Source of the DNA: Desertivirga xinjiangensis
Lineage (GTDB): Bacteria; Bacteroidota; Bacteroidia; Sphingobacteriales; Sphingobacteriaceae
Reading direction: 5' to 3'
Assembly (NCBI RefSeq): GCF_024436435.1
Contig: NZ_JAFMZP010000002.1
Coordinates: 248,001-312,000, forward strand
Length of the DNA stretch: 64,000 nt
Shown here: positions 61,144 through 64,000 of the stretch, one piece after another
Layout of the letters: each line of letters begins with the position of its first letter
How positions within the stretch are numbered: position 1 is the first letter of the stretch
Translations under genes and position numbers: made by a program
The notes under the pieces: generated by a model
Seen by the model: the letters and a program-made list of their open reading frames with translations, nothing else
The model's database searches: none
What the model was told of the DNA's origin: nothing

Positions 61144-62025
61144 TTACAATCGCTCAATTTCGTCGATTGACATGCCTGTAGCTTTAGCTATGTCTGCCAC
61201 AGGAACATTTAGAGCTTTAAAATTGCGGGCAATATTTTCTATTGCCAGCGCTGCTTTGGCTCTTTCGTCCTCGATAGTCTTTTCAATCGCTTTCTCTACC
61301 GCAAAATCAAGCTGGTTTTGCCGGTCCCATTTGTCTTTTAAACTAGTTTCGTATGCCATTCGTTCCTCCTTTGTTAATGCTGCAACCTCTGCTATTTTGA
61401 ATAATCTTTTAAATATAGGTTTCGTTATAAACGAGGGAATATCCACAAATTTACTCAAATGCTTAATTATAAACAACCATTGCTCCAGACCGGTTTTAAC
61501 ATCTTCTTCTGCTTTCTCGAACGCAGCCAGCTGGATGTAAATAAAGCCGAGTTTGTGATAAAATTCTTTTCCGGTTTCATTGTCCATCAGACTTACCCGG
61601 CGGATATACTGCCCTGGAAGACTATCCTCAAAAGAGAACCGGTCCATCACCGCTATCAGGTAAACTGGAGGTAACTCGTATTTCCACAAGTCGACGGCTC
61701 CTTTAGGGGCAATATCGCTGATAAAACGTGAGGAGTAATACAGGCATCTATCTTTGAAGAATCTTTGGTCGGTAGATTGCAACTCTACCAGAAAGTAGTT
61801 CCCTTGATTATCTATGCAGGAGATATCCAAAATCACTTTAGCCGTATTCTTATCTTCCCCCTGATGCTCATTCTTGAGGAAAACCAGGTCTGTGATCTCG
61901 TGTTTGCCTATGAAAATCTCATTCAGGAAAGCTATCAAAAGAGGTTTGTTGGGCTCGCATCCGAATAATTTTTTAAAGCCAAAGTCGCTGGTGGCATCAA
62001 TATACTTGCCTGGAGGTATTAGCAT
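61144..62025 (-). CDS. Rpn-family recombination-promoting nuclease
   Basis: 293 residues of the PD-(D/E)XK nuclease family. It opens DATSDFGFKKLFGCEPNKPLL, has the core LDISCIDNQGNYFLVELQS (with the Asp and Glu of the active site) and ends in a helical tail with GMSIDEIERL. Rpn proteins (often called putative transposases) cleave DNA and increase recombination; some have been tied to phage defence. No terminal repeats or target duplication are seen, so it is not an intact IS element. ATG 62025 is chosen over 62031. Confidence 0.9.
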   Translation of the reverse strand: MLIPPGKYIDATSDFGFKKLFGCEPNKPLLIAFLNEIFIGKHEITDLVFLKNEHQGEDKNTAKVILDISCIDNQGNYFLVELQSTDQRFFKDRCLYYSSRFISDIAPKGAVDLWKYELPPVYLIAVMDRFSFEDSLPGQYIRRVSLMDNETGKEFYHKLGFIYIQLAAFEKAEEDVKTGLEQWLFIIKHLSKFVDIPSFITKPIFKRLFKIAEVAALTKEERMAYETSLKDKWDRQNQLDFAVEKAIEKTIEDERAKAALAIENIARNFKALNVPVADIAKATGMSIDEIERL

Positions 62026-62070
62026 GATCAAAGTTCAGGCTGCAAAATACAAGCTGGTGTTATGGAGCAC

Positions 62071-62086
62071 CATGACGGTGGTCATG
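62071..62086. promoter_or_regulatory. Inverted repeat in the divergent Rpn/macroglobulin promoter region
   Basis: CATGAC (62071-62076) and GTCATG (62081-62086) form perfect 6-bp arms around GGTG. It could be an operator for either divergent gene; short arms make chance possible. Confidence 0.25.
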
Positions 62087-62180
62087 AAATTTATTGTTTT
62101 GCAACAATACCAGCATACTAGCAACATCTTTTTAACCTTTCGTAAAATTTGTTAAATTTCGCTTCCCTTATCCCAACCTG

Positions 62181-64000
62181 ATGAGTAAATACTTTACACT
62201 GTTACTTTTACTTGTAACCAATTATGCCGCCTTTGCTCAAAAATCACTGCATAAGAGCAGGGAGAGCAGCTACCTCACCTATATCTATCCGCTGAACGAG
62301 GAAACTGTAAAAAGCCTTCTGAAGAATAAAGCTCTGGATGAGCGTGTTCTGAAGAACCCGGTCGATTCTTTCAGAACGAAAAGCACCTATAAAGATCATT
62401 TGCCTCCGGGCAACTACCTGAAAGTTTTTGCCGAGAAAAATTTGCTGCACTATTCACTGTTGGAAAAAAGAACGGCTTCCCTTAAGTTGCTGCATAACGG
62501 AAAAGACCTGCAGTTCATTTTGCTGGACCGCGAAGGAAATGAAGTGGAAGATGCCGAAGTGACCGTAAACGACCGCAGGATCGCCTACGACAGGCAGGGC
62601 GGATTATGGAGGGCTGGTTTCCCTAAAAAAGAGCAAAACCTGCTACGGGTGTTTTACCAGGGAGTGGCCAACTATTCAATAGTTGAGTACAAGAAAGACT
62701 CCAAACCTTTTTCTCAATACACAGCCTGGGTGTTGCGGAAGAGCCCGCTTAAATACGTGTATATTCCAACAAGAAGTCTCTACTATAGAATCAAGAACGG
62801 AAACGCCGGCTACCGCTCAAACGCGAGCCAGCAACAGCTCGCTTCAGGATATATAGTTTTTAACAAACCCATCTATAAGCCACTCGATACCGTAAAACTG
62901 AAAGCCTTCCTGTTGCATCGAAAATCGCATAAGCCGGTCGATAAGGAGATGGAAGTACGTTTGTCAGGCAACAACAAGAACAAAGTGCTGGGAACGCTGA
63001 AGCCGGTAAACAAAGGTTCCTATAATTTTGAATTTCCACTTCACGACAGTTTGAAGCTCGAGCTTGACCGTAACTATTCCATCAGCTTATATCATAAAAA
63101 CAAGCTCTTCCAGGCCGGCAGTATCCGATATGAAGAATACGAACTGAAATCCATCACCTTCAACATGAGGGGTGCGGAAAAAGAGCATAGCAGGAGACAA
63201 GCGAACTCGCTTTATTTCAAAGCAACAGACGAGAATGGCCTCAACGTCCTCGACGGTCGCGTAGAACTCCATATCCTTACACGCTCAGCATCCCCGCTTG
63301 ACAAAGAAAGCGTTTTCGTTCCTGATACCCTGTGGAAGCATCAGTTCAGGCTGGATCCACTCGGGGAAACAAAGATCCTTCTGCCAGATCATATTTTTCC
63401 GGATGCTGATATTACCTATGCAGCTGAAGCTACTTTTTTAAACAGCAATAATGAAAGCAGAAATGCTCAGGAAGAGTTTGACTTCAGTCCTGAACCGGAT
63501 GAGGATCTCCGGTTTGAACTCAGGGCCGATAGTCTTCATGTAAGTTTTGCCGCCGAAAAGGGCATAAAAAAAGCAGAGGTACGGGTTGCTGCAAGCAATA
63601 CTGAGGGTGATACAATCGAGACCTTTATGCTAACTATCCCCGGCGCTTTTAAAATTGATCCCAACGCCGAAGAATATGAATTTGAGGGGAAAGATATCCT
63701 TGACTGGTTTGATTTTGAAGACCAGGATCCGCGGATTAATGCCAGCAGCCGTCGTACCGCCGACTCTCTTTTTGTGCAGGTTGCTAACCCCCACAGGATT
63801 TCTTTCTGGTACACTGTCCTGAATGGTAAAAAAGTGGTCGACAGAGGCAGGGCTATTGATCTGGACTACAGGGTAGCCTGGAAAGGAGGTGGAAAGGCCG
63901 ACTTCAGGTACAGCTTTATTTGGGGCGGCGAAACTAAAGAGCAGAGTGTGCAGGCTCAGTTCGCCGAAAAGGAGCTATTGCTGGATGTTCAGCAGCCTTT
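62181..64000 (+). CDS. Alpha-2-macroglobulin family protein, N-terminal part (truncated by window edge)
   Basis: The frame opens at ATG 62181 and stays open to the window end (606 codons). A signal peptide (MSKYFTLLLLLVTNYAAFAQ) precedes a macroglobulin-like region with the MG2 signature FNKPIYKPLDTVKLKAFLL near residue 230, followed by further strand-rich MG-like domains. The family in Bacteroidota usually exceeds 1800 residues, often with a thioester or a DUF-type tail, which lies outside this window. These proteins are envelope protease inhibitors or surface proteins; the role here is inferred from the family. Confidence 0.88.
   Translation, partial: MSKYFTLLLLLVTNYAAFAQKSLHKSRESSYLTYIYPLNEETVKSLLKNKALDERVLKNPVDSFRTKSTYKDHLPPGNYLKVFAEKNLLHYSLLEKRTASLKLLHNGKDLQFILLDREGNEVEDAEVTVNDRRIAYDRQGGLWRAGFPKKEQNLLRVFYQGVANYSIVEYKKDSKPFSQYTAWVLRKSPLKYVYIPTRSLYYRIKNGNAGYRSNASQQQLASGYIVFNKPIYKPLDTVKLKAFLLHRKSHKPVDKEMEVRLSGNNKNKVLGTLKPVNKGSYNFEFPLHDSLKLELDRNYSISLYHKNKLFQAGSIRYEEYELKSITFNMRGAEKEHSRRQANSLYFKATDENGLNVLDGRVELHILTRSASPLDKESVFVPDTLWKHQFRLDPLGETKILLPDHIFPDADITYAAEATFLNSNNESRNAQEEFDFSPEPDEDLRFELRADSLHVSFAAEKGIKKAEVRVAASNTEGDTIETFMLTIPGAFKIDPNAEEYEFEGKDILDWFDFEDQDPRINASSRRTADSLFVQVANPHRISFWYTVLNGKKVVDRGRAIDLDYRVAWKGGGKADFRYSFIWGGETKEQSVQAQFAEKELLLDVQQP

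Noticed and set aside
61144-62025. Rpn-family gene as an insertion sequence
   Set aside because: No inverted terminal repeats or target duplication are visible, and the family is usually not a mobile element on its own.
1-64000. CRISPR arrays, tRNA or rRNA genes
   Set aside because: I looked for regular repeat-spacer patterns and tRNA T-arm motifs and saw none; a tRNA scan would be decisive.

Overview
The window is one 64 kb stretch of a Bacteroidota chromosome, most probably Sphingobacteriaceae (Pedobacter or Mucilaginibacter-like; the genus is inferred). Pointers are two SusC/TonB-linked receptors with FecI/FecR regulators, a SusD lipoprotein, a T9SS-type C-terminal sorting tail, OMP_b-brl_3-type barrels, and several promoters of the Bacteroidetes form TTTG-N17..20-TAnnTTTG. 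I see no rRNA, tRNA, CRISPR array, insertion sequence or prophage. Both edges cut genes: an outer-membrane barrel on the left and an alpha-2-macroglobulin-like protein on the right.

Layout. 1-10.7 kb: a truncated barrel protein, a shared palindromic terminator, the polyphosphate pair ppk1-ppx, a Lys/Ala-rich histone-H1-like protein, a YajQ-family protein, a GNAT acetyltransferase, a YyaL/DUF255 thioredoxin-fold protein, and a MocR regulator with a small partner. 10.9-20.4 kb: two large histidine kinases (one soluble with three PAS domains, one hybrid and membrane-bound), small DUF proteins, an AraC regulator and a DUF2306/WG-repeat pair. 20.6-33.2 kb: a decayed homocysteine S-methyltransferase, a DUF4143-type ATPase with an operator-like promoter, a secreted nuclease, an ECF sigma factor with a membrane partner, lipoproteins, a Crp-like regulator, an acetyltransferase/HAD pair, and an operon of a 54-residue secreted peptide, an AraC regulator and a nitrilase.

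33.4-46.9 kb is a polysaccharide-utilisation-like locus: ECF sigma, FecR, SusC (with STN signalling domain), SusD, two tandem endonuclease/exonuclease/phosphatase-fold (EEP) enzymes, a GxDLY/SGNH esterase, a T9SS-exported protein and a GH92 alpha-mannosidase. Two phosphoesterase-fold enzymes, an esterase and a GH92 together suggest a phosphorylated or acylated mannose glycan as target. 48.4-54.5 kb is a second signalling locus: ECF sigma, FecR, TonB receptor without SusD, and a purple acid phosphatase-like enzyme, which looks like organophosphate scavenging.

54.6-59.3 kb is a tightly packed operon led by a GbsR/MarR regulator whose probable operator covers the -33 box of a predicted leaderless promoter. 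It encodes a DCC1-type thiol oxidoreductase fused to a membrane domain, a TIGR01777 epimerase, two SRPBCC lipid-pocket proteins (one membrane-anchored), a membrane protein and a DUF5519 protein. This operon and the EEP/GH92 locus are the best candidates for undescribed systems. The rest (59.6-64 kb) holds a PhyH dioxygenase, a VOC protein, an Rpn-family nuclease and the start of the macroglobulin gene.
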